From assembly GCF_000280925.3 (NCBI RefSeq), contig NZ_CP012109.1:9026001-9090000 (forward strand): a stretch of 64,000 nucleotides of DNA. Direction: 5' to 3'. This document shows, piece after piece, positions 16,424 through 24,952 of this stretch. The stretch is from Myxococcus hansupus. Its GTDB lineage: Bacteria; Myxococcota; Myxococcia; Myxococcales; Myxococcaceae. Each line of letters opens with the position of its first letter. Position 1 is the stretch's first letter. Both the position numbers and the translations under genes were made by a program. The notes under the pieces were generated by a model. That model worked only from the letters and a program-made list of their open reading frames with translations. It made no database searches and was not told the origin of the DNA.

Positions 16424-17338
16424 GTGGCTTTCAACATCGACCGGTTCCGCAAGGAGCAAGTCTACAGATGCGCCGGCCCCATCGCCGAGCTGCGGGCCGA
16501 CCTCGAGCAGCTTGGCCTCTTCGACACGGATGTGGAGCGGTTGAGGAAGGCGTGGGGGCAGGCGACCCTGCTGTGTCTGGCCGCCGCCTTCGTGGCCTTC
16601 ATCACCTGGGTGATGACGGTGGCGGGGCCGGAGGAGGACCCCCTGGGAATGCTCACCCTGGGCGCGTTGGGGTTGCTGCTCGTGGGCACGGTGGGCTGCC
16701 TCGTGCGATACCTCGGCTACCGCCGTCTCGACCTGGACAACCGCCGCTACACGCTGGCCGGCCAGGTGATTCACCGGCTGCGCCGGGACATTGGCCCCAC
16801 CGCGCCCGTGACGCTGTCGATGGACTTCCGCCGGGTGGACCTGCCGGAGAAGAAGCTGGGCAATCGCGTCACGCCGAGCGGCTGGAAGGCCGAGGACTTC
16901 GCTGACCCCTGGCTGACGCTCCAGACGCGGCTGCTGGATGGAACGCACCTGAGCATCGGCATGGTGCAGCGCCTCCAGAAGCGCTCGCGCACGCGTCGCA
17001 GCATCAGCGGCAAGTACAAGACGAAGTTCCGCAAGAAGGGCTGGGTCGTCATCCAGATTCAGCTTCGCGTGAAGGCGGAGCGGTATCCGGACCTCGCGCT
17101 GCTGGAGCCGGAGGCCCGGAAGTACCTGAAGTTGCCAGAGGGGGTCTCCGTCGCGCGGCTCCAACTGAGCGAGGACCGGCTGCTCCTGAGCGCGCGGCTG
17201 GACGAGAACTGGACGGCGGGCACGCTCGCCCAGGATGCCGCCCCGGACGCGTCGAAGGCGGTGGTGATGATGTTGCTGAGCCTCTACCAGGTACTCAACT
17301 ACTCCAAGCACCTGCACAAGCAGGCGAAGGCTTCGTGA
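16424..17338 (+). CDS. Membrane protein of unknown family with two central helices
   Basis: The protein has 304 residues and a GTG start at 16424. Two hydrophobic helices (ATLLCLAAAFVAFITWVMTV and LTLGALGLLLVGTVGCLV) lie at about residues 48-95. A basic cytoplasmic domain follows with strands such as LQTRLLDGTHLSIGM, a Lys/Arg cluster (KRSRTRRSISGKYKTKFRKK) and a C-terminal helix. I do not recognise a family. It is the first gene of a four-gene operon with 1- to 4-base overlaps (lipoprotein, zinc-binding protein, MurG-like glycosyltransferase), so its role is probably tied to a surface or glycan process. Confidence 0.7.
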   Translation: MAFNIDRFRKEQVYRCAGPIAELRADLEQLGLFDTDVERLRKAWGQATLLCLAAAFVAFITWVMTVAGPEEDPLGMLTLGALGLLLVGTVGCLVRYLGYRRLDLDNRRYTLAGQVIHRLRRDIGPTAPVTLSMDFRRVDLPEKKLGNRVTPSGWKAEDFADPWLTLQTRLLDGTHLSIGMVQRLQKRSRTRRSISGKYKTKFRKKGWVVIQIQLRVKAERYPDLALLEPEARKYLKLPEGVSVARLQLSEDRLLLSARLDENWTAGTLAQDAAPDASKAVVMMLLSLYQVLNYSKHLHKQAKAS

Positions 17339-18024
17339 TGATGGGCATGGGCCGTTTGTTCCTCATGGGTTCGCTCGTGGTGCTCACGGGTGCCACCGCG
17401 TGCACGCGCCAGGGCGAGGCCGAGGCGCCGCGAGAAGCCGCTGCGAAGGCGGGCCCTGGCTCGGCCTCGGCCGCGGTGGGGCTCCAAGGCACGGTCAAGT
17501 TCAAGGAGGACGGTGGCCGCGAGCGCTTCTCCCTCAAGCCCAAGGAGGATGGCGCCAAGCTGGTGGACGCGGACGACCGTGAAATCGCGCGCCTCAAGTG
17601 GAAGGGCGCGGCGCTGAAGGTCTCCGGCCCGGATGACGTGGCGTTGGGCTACGTCGTGGGGTCCGCGGGCGGGGCGCTCACCGTGCGGGATGGCGAGCAG
17701 CAGCAGGTGCTCTTCACGCTCGCCCGGCAGGGCGCGGGCTGGCGGCTCAACGACATGAAGGGCCAGCTCCTGTATTCGATGTGGCCGGAGGATGAAGGCG
17801 CTCGCATCCAGGACGGCGCGGGCGCGGAGGTGGGGCGCGTGAAGATTCGCGAGGGCAAGGTGTCGCTGCGCGACGCCGAGGGCCGTACGCAGCTCTCCAC
17901 CAAGTCGCTGCTGGACGCCGAGGCGGTCGCGTGTCTCGCGTTCGAGGCGATGGACCTGCCCCTGCGCGTGGCGTTGCTCTTCCACCTCCAGGCTCCGCGT
18001 TCGACGGAGCCGTCCTCCCCATGA
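17335..18024 (+). CDS. Putative lipoprotein, repeat-rich
   Basis: The gene encodes 229 residues from the GTG at 17335, which overlaps the previous stop in GTGA. The signal segment LFLMGSLVVLTGATACTRQ has a lipobox ending at Cys23. Residues of about 48-200 carry repeated short strands such as FKEDGGRERFSLKPKEDGAKL and ARLKWKGAALKVSG, which look like a beta-repeat domain. No enzymatic motif is seen. Its stop overlaps the start of the next gene in ATGA, indicating translational coupling. Confidence 0.7.
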   Translation: MMMGMGRLFLMGSLVVLTGATACTRQGEAEAPREAAAKAGPGSASAAVGLQGTVKFKEDGGRERFSLKPKEDGAKLVDADDREIARLKWKGAALKVSGPDDVALGYVVGSAGGALTVRDGEQQQVLFTLARQGAGWRLNDMKGQLLYSMWPEDEGARIQDGAGAEVGRVKIREGKVSLRDAEGRTQLSTKSLLDAEAVACLAFEAMDLPLRVALLFHLQAPRSTEPSSP

Positions 18025-18389
18025 GCGCCTTCGTCTGTCAGGAGAACGTGGGCTTCTTGTTCTCCCATGCCTGTGGGGGCGACGCGGCCATGGCGTGCAT
18101 GCGGTGCGCGAAGCCGCTGTGTGATGCGCACCTGACGTCCGTGGGCGGGGAGTCGCTCTGCGCCCAGTGCGCCCGGGAGCATGAGGACTCCACGGAGGAC
18201 TCGCACGCCGCCGACGAGGACGACCCGAGCTACTACTACAACAACTACGGGTACTACGGCGCCGCCTCGGCCGGCTCCTCGTGGGGCCGGGGTTCGTCTC
18301 ACGACGCCAACGATTTCACCGAAGCCGACGGTGAGAGCCTCCGCCGTGAGGACGACGCCTCCTTCGAGGAGGACATGGGCGGGAGCTGA
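18021..18389 (+). CDS. Small zinc-binding (B-box-like) protein
   Basis: The protein has 122 residues from the ATG at 18021, overlapping the lipoprotein stop. The N-terminal half carries a treble-clef-like Cys/His pattern: HACGG, CMRCAKPLCDAHL and CAQCAREH, spaced like a B-box or similar zinc finger. The C-terminal half is acidic and low complexity with a tyrosine run (SYYYNNYGYYG). The same Cys/His block occurs in the YIP1-type protein at 29764-30645, so this is a reusable module in this genome. It is probably a cytoplasmic adaptor for neighbouring membrane proteins. Function unknown. Confidence 0.7.
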   Translation: MSAFVCQENVGFLFSHACGGDAAMACMRCAKPLCDAHLTSVGGESLCAQCAREHEDSTEDSHAADEDDPSYYYNNYGYYGAASAGSSWGRGSSHDANDFTEADGESLRREDDASFEEDMGGS

Positions 18390-19414
18390 TGGTGGGCCGC
18401 TGGCTCATCTACGCGCTGGGAGGCGGCATGGGGCACCTCACCCGTGCTTCCGCGCTCGCGCGTGCGGCGGCCCGAAGGGGCCACGGCGTGGTCCTGCTCA
18501 TCAACACGCCCTTCGCGCCCGGGCTGCCCTTGGAGGACGTGCTGGGGCCGCGCGTCCAGGTGCTTCGCCTGAGTCCCGCGTTGGGCAAGGCGGGCGTGGG
18601 CGAAGTGGTGGCGCGGTGTCTCGAGGACGTGCGCCCGGACCTGTTCGTCGTGGACACCTTCCCCCGAGGGCTCGGCGGTGAGCTGGTGCCGCTGCTGGCC
18701 CGGATGCGCGCGCGCAAGGTGCTGGTCCACCGCGACGTGAACCCCGTGTACGTGAAGAAGTACGGCCTGGCGCGGGCGGTGGACGCGTTCGACCTGCTGC
18801 TCGTCCCGGGCGAGGACGCGCCCTTCGGCAGACATCCCCGCGCCGTGCGGACCGCGCCCTGGCTGCTGCTGCGCGCCGGGGAGCTGCTGTCCCGAGGCGC
18901 CGCGCGGGCCCGGCTGGACGTGCGGGCCGGTGACGCGCGCCCCCTGGTGGCGGTGATGGGGTGTGGCACGCCGGAGGAGGTGGAGGAGGCGGGGGGCATC
19001 GCGTCGCGGCTGGAGGCGACGCTGGGCGCTCACGCGGTGGTGCGGTGGCTGGTGCCTCCCGGCTTGGACGTGGACTTGGAGGGAGCGCCTGGGTCGAGCC
19101 GCGCCGAGAGGGCCGTCGTGTGGCCCGCGCTGGCGGTGCTCCCGGGCGTGGACGTGCTGGTGGGGGCGGGCGGCTACAACACCGTGCAGGAGGCGCGCGC
19201 CACGGGAACGCCTTTCGTGGCGCTGGCGCGGTCTCGGCTCTACGACAGGCAGGCCGTGCGGCTGCGTCCCGAGGAGCTGGCGGGCTCCGTGGACGAACTG
19301 GTGGCCCGGGCCGCGGAGCTCGCGTCCAGCCGTCCCGTCAGAGGTCCGTGCCTCTACCTCAGCGGGACGGAAGACGCGGTGACGCTCATCGAGCGCACCG
19401 TGCTCAGTGCTTGA
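18389..19414 (+). CDS. MurG/GT28-like glycosyltransferase
   Basis: This protein of 341 residues starts with LIYALGGGMGHLTRASAL, the glycine-rich N-terminal loop of GT-B enzymes of the MurG/UDP-GlcNAc family. A C-terminal block VLVGAGGYNTVQEARATGTPFVAL matches the GGxxT donor-binding motif. It probably transfers a sugar from a UDP donor to a lipid or glycan at the inner face of the membrane. Its ATG overlaps the stop of the zinc-protein gene by one base and it is the last gene of the operon. Its 3' end overlaps the convergent gene at 19404-19787 by 11 bases. Confidence 0.8.
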   Translation: MVGRWLIYALGGGMGHLTRASALARAAARRGHGVVLLINTPFAPGLPLEDVLGPRVQVLRLSPALGKAGVGEVVARCLEDVRPDLFVVDTFPRGLGGELVPLLARMRARKVLVHRDVNPVYVKKYGLARAVDAFDLLLVPGEDAPFGRHPRAVRTAPWLLLRAGELLSRGAARARLDVRAGDARPLVAVMGCGTPEEVEEAGGIASRLEATLGAHAVVRWLVPPGLDVDLEGAPGSSRAERAVVWPALAVLPGVDVLVGAGGYNTVQEARATGTPFVALARSRLYDRQAVRLRPEELAGSVDELVARAAELASSRPVRGPCLYLSGTEDAVTLIERTVLSA

Positions 19415-19787
19415 GGTCCTTGTGGCCCGGCGCCGGGTCGATGCCGTGCGCCATGATGAAGTGGTAGAGCGCCTGCGGGTCTTCCTTCGGTCCGCCCATG
19501 AGCTCGACCAGGAAGTGGCCCTGGGTGCCGGTGTCCGGGTCGGGGGCGACGTTCACCTCGGTCACCTCGCGGCCGGGGATGATGAGCTCGCCCACCAGCA
19601 CCTTGCCCTTGAGGACCTGGACGATGTGCTGACGCTCCTCCTCCAGGAGGGCCCAGTGGAAGTCGTCGTGGTCGTACAGCATGGCGTCGACGGAGCCGCA
19701 CCGCAGGATGCAGTGCGTGTGCTCCTGGAGCCAGCGCCAGAAGCCATCGAATTTCAGGGTGCGTACCGGCTGGGAGATGATGTCCAT
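19404..19787 (-). CDS. Conserved small protein, unknown function
   Basis: The protein has 127 residues. It lacks a signal peptide and membrane segments and is rich in acidic residues and histidines (YDHDDFHWALLEEERQHIV, HFLVELMGGPKEDP). I recognise no catalytic motif; it may be a small cytoplasmic beta-barrel type protein. It overlaps the end of the GT28-like gene by 11 bases on the opposite strand and is followed, across a 218-base gap, by the divergent sensor kinase gene. The gap shows no RNA gene or repeat. Confidence 0.6.
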   Translation of the reverse strand: MDIISQPVRTLKFDGFWRWLQEHTHCILRCGSVDAMLYDHDDFHWALLEEERQHIVQVLKGKVLVGELIIPGREVTEVNVAPDPDTGTQGHFLVELMGGPKEDPQALYHFIMAHGIDPAPGHKDLKH

Positions 19788-20005
19788 GGAGCCCTCTCGC
19801 TCGTCTACCGCCCCTCCCTAGCATGGCTGGCGGTGCCGGGGGCGGTCCCCTTTTCCGGGACTCCCGGGCCCATGCCCGCCTGCTGTCGGGTCCGCGAATC
19901 CCGCGGGCACCAGGCGTGTTCCTCCTCTCAGAAATCGGGGCGCTTCTCGCGTCCCGGAATGCCGGTGGGGGCGCATTGAAGGTTCCTTTTGGACAGGCGG
20001 GCTCC

Positions 20006-21466
20006 ATGAGCCTGCGGGCATGGTTGGGCGCGACCATGGGCATCCTGGCCCTGTTGACGCTGTCCGCCGCCGCCTTGCTCGTCATCCTGACGGCCGTGTT
20101 GGACCGCTCCGCCGCGACCTTGGGCGACGCCGTGGAAGGCATCCGCTTGTCCGAGGAGCTGGAGGTCGGGCTGCTGGCGCACGACCGGATGGTGCGCGAG
20201 GGCCCGACGAAGGTACCGCGTGGCCCCGGTGGACTCACTCGCATCGAGCTCGAGGCCTCGCTGTATCAACAAATCGGGTCGCTGCGCCGCATCGCTGCGA
20301 CCGAGGAGGAGCGCGGGCAGCTCGACGCGGTTCGTGGGGACGTGGACGTCTACTTCTCCTCGCAGTGGGACCCGGCGCGGGCGGAGAAGGACGCGGGGCC
20401 GGCGCTGGACGCCGCGTTGGGCGGGCTGGAGCATGTCATCGCCATCAACGTGGAAGGCGCGCGCGTGGCCCGGCTCCAGGCGGAGCGGTGGAACACCATG
20501 GCGGACTCCGCAGGGGTGGTGCTCTGCGTGTTGCTGCTGGTGGGCGTGCTCGTCGTGAGCCTGTTGCTCCGGCGCGTGGCGCTCCAGCCCTTGCGAGACA
20601 TCAGCCAGTCCATGCGCCGCTTCGGCGCGGGCAGCAAGCGCACCCGCGCGCCCGAGGCGGGGCCCACCGAGCTGCGCGACATGGCCCGGACGTTCAACGA
20701 GATGGCCAACAGCCTGACGCACCAGCAGGAGCAGCAACTGGCCTTCCTCGCGGGCGTGGCCCACGAGCTGCGCAACCCGCTGTCCGCCCTCAAGTTGTCC
20801 ACGGCCCTGACGGACCGGAGCCGCGCCCAGCTCACCCCCGAGCGCATGGACCGCACCCTGGCCCTGGTGGGCCGGCAGGTGGAGCGGTTGGACCGGATGG
20901 TGGGGGACCTGCTCGACGCCACCCGCATCGAGGCGGGCCGGCTGGAGCTGCGGCCGGAGGTTCGGGACGCGTGTGAGCTGGCGCGCGAGGTGGTGGAGCT
21001 CTACCGCTCCGGCGACACCGGCCATGTCCTCCGCCTGTCCCTGCCGGACGCGCCCGTGCTGGTGCGGGCCGACGCGGCCCGGCTGGAGCAGGTGCTGCAC
21101 AACCTCATCAGCAACGCGCTGAAGTACTCACCGGGGGGCAGCAGCGTGGAGGTGCTCGTCCGCCGGGAGCAGGGGGAGGCCGTCCTGTGCGTGACGGACC
21201 AGGGCATTGGCATCTCCGACGACGAGAAGCGCCTGCTCTTCGCGCCCTTCCAGCGCGCGGGCAACGCGCGTCAGCGCGCGCCGGGGGTGGGCCTGGGACT
21301 GTCGGTGGCCCGGCGCATCGTCGAGGCCCATGGTGGCAGCATCGACGTGGTGAGCGAGCCGGGCCATGGCTCCGTCTTCTCCGTGCGGCTGGCCCTGGCC
21401 TCCGAGGCGCCGCGGCATCCGGAAGAGGGCGGGGGGCTGACGCCTCCCCAGGACGCCTTGCACTGA
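20006..21466 (+). CDS. Orphan sensor histidine kinase (HAMP-HisKA-HATPase)
   Basis: The protein has 486 residues from the ATG at 20006, with GGACAGG upstream; upstream in-frame codons lack membrane character. It has a transmembrane helix (residues 5-32), a periplasmic helical sensor of about 135 residues and a second helix (VVLCVLLLVGVLVVSLLL). A HAMP linker follows, then a HisKA domain with the phospho-acceptor His253 in HELRNPLSALK, and a HATPase domain with NLISNALKYS (N box), DQGIGI (G1) and GVGLGLSV (G2). No response regulator is adjacent, so it is an orphan kinase. Confidence 0.9.
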   Translation: MSLRAWLGATMGILALLTLSAAALLVILTAVLDRSAATLGDAVEGIRLSEELEVGLLAHDRMVREGPTKVPRGPGGLTRIELEASLYQQIGSLRRIAATEEERGQLDAVRGDVDVYFSSQWDPARAEKDAGPALDAALGGLEHVIAINVEGARVARLQAERWNTMADSAGVVLCVLLLVGVLVVSLLLRRVALQPLRDISQSMRRFGAGSKRTRAPEAGPTELRDMARTFNEMANSLTHQQEQQLAFLAGVAHELRNPLSALKLSTALTDRSRAQLTPERMDRTLALVGRQVERLDRMVGDLLDATRIEAGRLELRPEVRDACELAREVVELYRSGDTGHVLRLSLPDAPVLVRADAARLEQVLHNLISNALKYSPGGSSVEVLVRREQGEAVLCVTDQGIGISDDEKRLLFAPFQRAGNARQRAPGVGLGLSVARRIVEAHGGSIDVVSEPGHGSVFSVRLALASEAPRHPEEGGGLTPPQDALH

Positions 21467-21583
21467 GGCACCCCTGGGTGGGGCGAAGCGTCGCATGCCG
21501 CGCGTCCCCGCGCAGAGGGCGGATGCGTTCCGGCAAGGCCCGACGTACCTTCGGGGCCCAACCATCAGGAGTCGCCTGCCCTT

Positions 21584-22177
21584 ATGAAAAACCTGCGCCG
21601 AGCCGCGCCGCTTGCCGCCCTCCTGGCCCTGGGAGGGCTGGGGGCGTGTGCCTCCCGTCAGCAGGCGCCGGCCGCCGCGAAGCCCGAGTCCTCCGAGCCT
21701 GTCGTCCAGTCCACGGAAGGGGGCTTCTCCGTCGCGATTCCCAGGCCGGTGAGCGAGGAGCGCCGTTCGCAGGAGACGGATGTCGGCGCGGTGACACTCC
21801 ACACCTTCATCTCCGTCCGTCCGGACGTGGACACCGCGTACTACGTCTCCTACACGGACTTCCCGCCCGCCGCCGTGGCCCAGGCCGACCCGCGCGACGT
21901 GGTGGCCCGCGCCAGCAACGGGGCGCTGGAGGCGCTGGGCGCCACCGGGCTGTCCTCGCGTCCGCTGATGCTGAGCGGCTTCCCGGGTTGGGAGATTGAA
22001 GGCATCTCCGGCCCGCGTCACCTGCGCGGGCGCTTCTTCCTGGTGGGGCCGCGCCTCTATCAGCAGTTGCTGCTGCACCCCGAGGGCAAGCCCCCGCAGG
22101 ACGCGGAGCGCTTCTTCGAATCGTTCCAGTTGGATCCGCAGGTGGCCGCGATGCTGACGGGCGAGCGGCGCTCCTGA
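21584..22177 (+). CDS. Putative lipoprotein
   Basis: The gene encodes 197 residues. The signal peptide with lipobox LGGLGACAS puts the lipidated Cys at about residue 22, and a Pro/Ala/Glu-rich linker follows. The mature domain contains HTFISVRPDVDTAYYVSYTDF and FFLVGPRLYQQLLLHPEGK, alternating strands and helices of a small beta-alpha protein. No catalytic motif is seen. AGGAG lies 12 bases upstream of the ATG. It follows the orphan kinase gene after 117 bases on the same strand and may share its promoter. Confidence 0.65.
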   Translation: MKNLRRAAPLAALLALGGLGACASRQQAPAAAKPESSEPVVQSTEGGFSVAIPRPVSEERRSQETDVGAVTLHTFISVRPDVDTAYYVSYTDFPPAAVAQADPRDVVARASNGALEALGATGLSSRPLMLSGFPGWEIEGISGPRHLRGRFFLVGPRLYQQLLLHPEGKPPQDAERFFESFQLDPQVAAMLTGERRS

Positions 22178-22193
22178 GCACCCGGCGCGGCGC

Positions 22194-22892
22194 TCACGGC
22201 TTCGCGCCGCCCCGGGCCTTGCGCAGCTTGCCGGTGAGCTGCGTCATCGTGTCCTGACGGCAGGTCAGCGTGTGCTCGAGTGGGCTGAATCCCCGGCGCG
22301 TGAGCTTCACCGCCACGGGGGTGCCCGCCAGACAGTCCAGCGTCACCGTCAGCGGGGTGGCGCCCTCGCTTCGGCCGTTCACGAACAGGGTCGCTCCCGG
22401 CGGGAGGGTGTCGACCATGAGCACGCTGACGCCTTCCATGAACGCGTGCTGCGCATGGACCTCGCCCTCGCGGACCTCGACGGGGGTGTCGAGTTGCGGC
22501 GCGAGCGTCGTCTCGGGGCGGGCCGTGGCCAGCTCCTCGCGCGTGGGCGGCGCCTCGCCTGCTTTCTGGAGCGCGGGCAGCGCGAAGATGCCCGCGGCCA
22601 CCACGGCGGCGGCGGCGCCGCACAGCCGGAGTGCCGCGGCCAGCGCGCTGGGCGGCGGAGGCGGTGGCGGGACGTTGACGAGCTTGCGCCGGGGCGCCGC
22701 GTTCCCCTCCACGGGCAGGTGCCGTCCCGGCGCGGTGGCCGCGTCGTCGTCGGACGCGGCCGTCTGGGCCTGCTGCGCCTGGAGGTGGGCCAGCTCCTCG
22801 GTGCGCCCCATCAGGGACTGAGACCAGGTGTCGGGCTCGGAGGACGCGTTGTGCGTGGGGCGGCCGTGGCTGGGCGTGGGAGAGGTGCTCAT
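22194..22892 (-). CDS. Single-pass membrane protein with C-terminal PEGA domain
   Basis: The protein has 232 residues from the ATG at 22892; the frame is open upstream but that part is a shadow of the ATPase gene. A hydrophilic N-terminus and a proline run (VPPPPPPPS) precede one transmembrane helix (ALRLCGAAAAVVAAGIFALPAL). The periplasmic C-terminal region has a PEGA domain (LPPGATLFVNGRSEGATPL, then VKLTRRGFSPLEHTL). Its start lies 26 bases downstream of the GspE-like ATPase stop on the same strand, so the two are probably cotranscribed and may act at the envelope together. Confidence 0.7.
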   Translation of the reverse strand: MSTSPTPSHGRPTHNASSEPDTWSQSLMGRTEELAHLQAQQAQTAASDDDAATAPGRHLPVEGNAAPRRKLVNVPPPPPPPSALAAALRLCGAAAAVVAAGIFALPALQKAGEAPPTREELATARPETTLAPQLDTPVEVREGEVHAQHAFMEGVSVLMVDTLPPGATLFVNGRSEGATPLTVTLDCLAGTPVAVKLTRRGFSPLEHTLTCRQDTMTQLTGKLRKARGGAKP

Positions 22893-22917
22893 GTCGGGGT
22901 GCTCCCTCGGAATGCGT

Positions 22918-24453
22918 TCATCCGCCCACCACCCGGAAGACTTCCCGCAGGGACGTGGTGCCGTCGCGCGCGCGTTCGACGCCCGCGGCGAGCAGGGTGA
23001 CCATGCCCTCCTGGACGGCGATCTCCTGGACGCGGGAGCTGGGCACCTTGGCGTTGATGGCGTCGCGGATGTTCTGGGAGATGACGAGCATCTCGTAGAT
23101 GGCGGTGCGGCCCAGGTAGCCGCTGCCCTCGCAGCGCTCGCAGCCCACGGGCCCGAAGAAGTTGCCACGGGGCAGGCCCGCGGCGTCCAACCGCACCGCC
23201 TCTTCCGGCGTGAGCGGCTGGGGCGCCCGGCAGTGGGGGCACAGGCTTCGCACCAGCCGCTGGGACAGCGTGGCGGCGGTCGCGGAGGCGAGCAGGAAGG
23301 GCTCGACGCCCATGTCGATGAGGCGGTTGAAGGCGCCCGCGGCCGAGTTCGCGTGGATGGTGCTCAGCAGCAGGTGACCGCTGAGGCCCGCCTGGATGGC
23401 CGTGCGGGCCGTCTCCGAGTCGCGAATCTCGCCCACCATGATGACGTTGGGGTCCTGCCGGAGCACCGCGCGCAGGCCCTGCGCGAAGGTGAAGCCCTGC
23501 GCGGCGTTGACCTGCGTCTGGGCGAAGAGCGGGACGTCGAACTCGATGGGGTCTTCGATGGTGGCGATGCGCGTGAGCTCGCCGCGCGACTGCTGGATGT
23601 GGCCCAGCGAGGCATACAGCGACGTCGTCTTGCCGCTGCCGGTGGCGCCCGCCACCAGGATGAGGCCCTGGGGAAGCGCGAGCCGCTCCTGGAACTTGGA
23701 GAGCAGGGCCTCGGGGAAGCCGAGCGCCGACAGTTGGGGCAGCCGCACGCCGGTGCGCGCGATGCGCAGGGCCACCGCCGCGCCGTGGTTGGTGGGGAGG
23801 ATGGAGACGCGGATGTCCGCGGGGCCCTCGTCCGTGGACAAGGGAAAGTGCCCGTCCAGCGGCTTGTCGAGGTCGTAGAGCGGCAGCTTGGCGAGCACCT
23901 TGACGCGGTTGATGAGCCGCGAATGGTGCTCACGCGGGAAGGTGAGCACTTCCTCCAGGACGCCGTGCATGCGGAAGGCGATGCGCGTTCCCGCCTCCAG
24001 CGGATGGATGTGGACGTCGCTGGCGCCCAGCCGGATGGCGCCGTCCATCAACTGGCCCATGAAGCCGATGATGTCCGGATCGGGCTTCGCGGCGATGCGG
24101 CGCAGTCGCTGGCCCAGCTCCGTCAGCAGGGTCCTGACGGCGGTGGCCGTGTCATGGGTGAGCACCTCCAGCGGAGACAGGCTCGGTCCCTTGGCCAGCG
24201 GCTTGGGCTTGGGCTCCCGGTGCCGCGCGCGGCGGGCCGCCACACCCGAGGCGTAGCTGAAGCCGAAGGCCAGGGCCACGCTCGCGGCGAAGAGCGGTGA
24301 CATCACATCGCGCAGGTAGTGGCCGCCGGCCTCGAGGGCGGGGCCCGTTCCCAGCGAGGCGTGCCGGTACACCCACACGCCGGTACCTCCCACCACGGCG
24401 AGGACCGCCAGGGTCCACAGCAGGTTGGCGGCTCGATTCATCAGCGGGGTCAT
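22918..24453 (-). CDS. GspE/PilB-family ATPase with N-terminal membrane anchor
   Basis: This protein of 511 residues belongs to the type II secretion/type IV pilus assembly ATPase family. Walker A GATGSGKTT begins at Gly269, with an Asp box (IEDPIEFDV), Walker B VIMVGEIRD and a His-box region GLSGHLLLSTIHAN. The zinc-binding tetracysteine loop has CPHC near residue 410 and CERC near 440. Unusually, the usual N-terminal domain is replaced by two hydrophobic segments (LLWTLAVLAVVGGTGVWV and VMSPLFAASVALAFGF), so this ATPase should be anchored in the membrane. The following PEGA gene has a single membrane helix. No pilin or secretin genes are nearby. Confidence 0.85.
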   Translation of the reverse strand: MTPLMNRAANLLWTLAVLAVVGGTGVWVYRHASLGTGPALEAGGHYLRDVMSPLFAASVALAFGFSYASGVAARRARHREPKPKPLAKGPSLSPLEVLTHDTATAVRTLLTELGQRLRRIAAKPDPDIIGFMGQLMDGAIRLGASDVHIHPLEAGTRIAFRMHGVLEEVLTFPREHHSRLINRVKVLAKLPLYDLDKPLDGHFPLSTDEGPADIRVSILPTNHGAAVALRIARTGVRLPQLSALGFPEALLSKFQERLALPQGLILVAGATGSGKTTSLYASLGHIQQSRGELTRIATIEDPIEFDVPLFAQTQVNAAQGFTFAQGLRAVLRQDPNVIMVGEIRDSETARTAIQAGLSGHLLLSTIHANSAAGAFNRLIDMGVEPFLLASATAATLSQRLVRSLCPHCRAPQPLTPEEAVRLDAAGLPRGNFFGPVGCERCEGSGYLGRTAIYEMLVISQNIRDAINAKVPSSRVQEIAVQEGMVTLLAAGVERARDGTTSLREVFRVVGG

Positions 24454-24508
24454 GTGAGGTCAAAGACTATCACCCTGGCCGAGCTCCCTCCAACGCGGCC
24501 AGAGACAG

Positions 24509-24541
24509 GGGGGCAGGTGCGGTGGGCGCATCCTGACCCCC
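24509..24541 (-). terminator. GC-rich hairpin after the Cys-rich peptide gene
   Basis: GGGGGCAGGTGC (24509-24520) pairs with GCATCCTGACCCCC (24528-24541) through two single-base bulges and a 7-base loop. It lies between the Cys-rich gene stop at 24562 and the ATPase start at 24453 on the minus strand and is the likely terminator of the small gene. No strong T-run follows. Confidence 0.5.
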
Positions 24542-24561
24542 TGGAAACCCCTGAGTCCGGC

Positions 24562-24861
24562 TCAGCTCTCGACTTCGGTCGAGGCCTTGTCGGCGTTCTG
24601 CTGCGTGTCACACGCCTTCTGGGCGTCGTCGGACGACGTCTGCGAATCCGCGGACGCCCGCGGGTCGGCCTTCGCGCAGTTGCCGACGCACGGCATGCCC
24701 GCCGAACCGCACCGGGAGCGCTCACCCATGTCCTGGCACGGCGTGTTGCAAGCCGACGTGCACGTGCAGACGTCTGCACAGGACTGCGCCTGGACGCCAG
24801 GGGCGAAGGTGAGCGCGAAGATGAAGGAGGCACCCGCGAAGAACTTCGTCAGCATGGTCAT
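24562..24861 (-). CDS. Small secreted cysteine-rich protein
   Basis: The gene encodes 99 residues with a clear signal peptide (MTMLTKFFAGASFIFALTFAPGVQAQ, cleaved near residue 26). Nine cysteines lie in the mature part, mostly between residues 28 and 62 (SCADVCTCTSACNTPC, RCGSAGMPC, VGNC), which suggests disulfide knots or metal binding. The tail is Asp/Ser/Ala-rich. AGGA lies a few bases upstream of the ATG. It is flanked on both sides by strong hairpins. The family is not recognised; small extracellular Cys-rich peptides of this kind occur in myxobacteria. Confidence 0.7.
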   Translation of the reverse strand: MTMLTKFFAGASFIFALTFAPGVQAQSCADVCTCTSACNTPCQDMGERSRCGSAGMPCVGNCAKADPRASADSQTSSDDAQKACDTQQNADKASTEVES

Positions 24862-24884
24862 GATGATTCCTGTGAGGAACAGCC

Positions 24885-24913
24885 ACGTCGCGGCCCTTCA
24901 TGAGCCGCGACGT
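24885..24913 (-). promoter_or_regulatory. Perfect 10-bp stem-loop upstream of the Cys-rich gene
   Basis: ACGTCGCGGC (24885-24894) and GCCGCGACGT (24904-24913) enclose a 9-base loop. On the minus strand this lies between the stop of the XRE gene (24953) and the ATG at 24861, 24 bases before that start. It could terminate the XRE transcript or act in the 5' leader of the small secreted-protein mRNA. No T-run is seen. Confidence 0.5.
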
Positions 24914-24952
24914 TGGGTGTACCGGCCACAGGGTGATGAAAGCGTGACGGGC

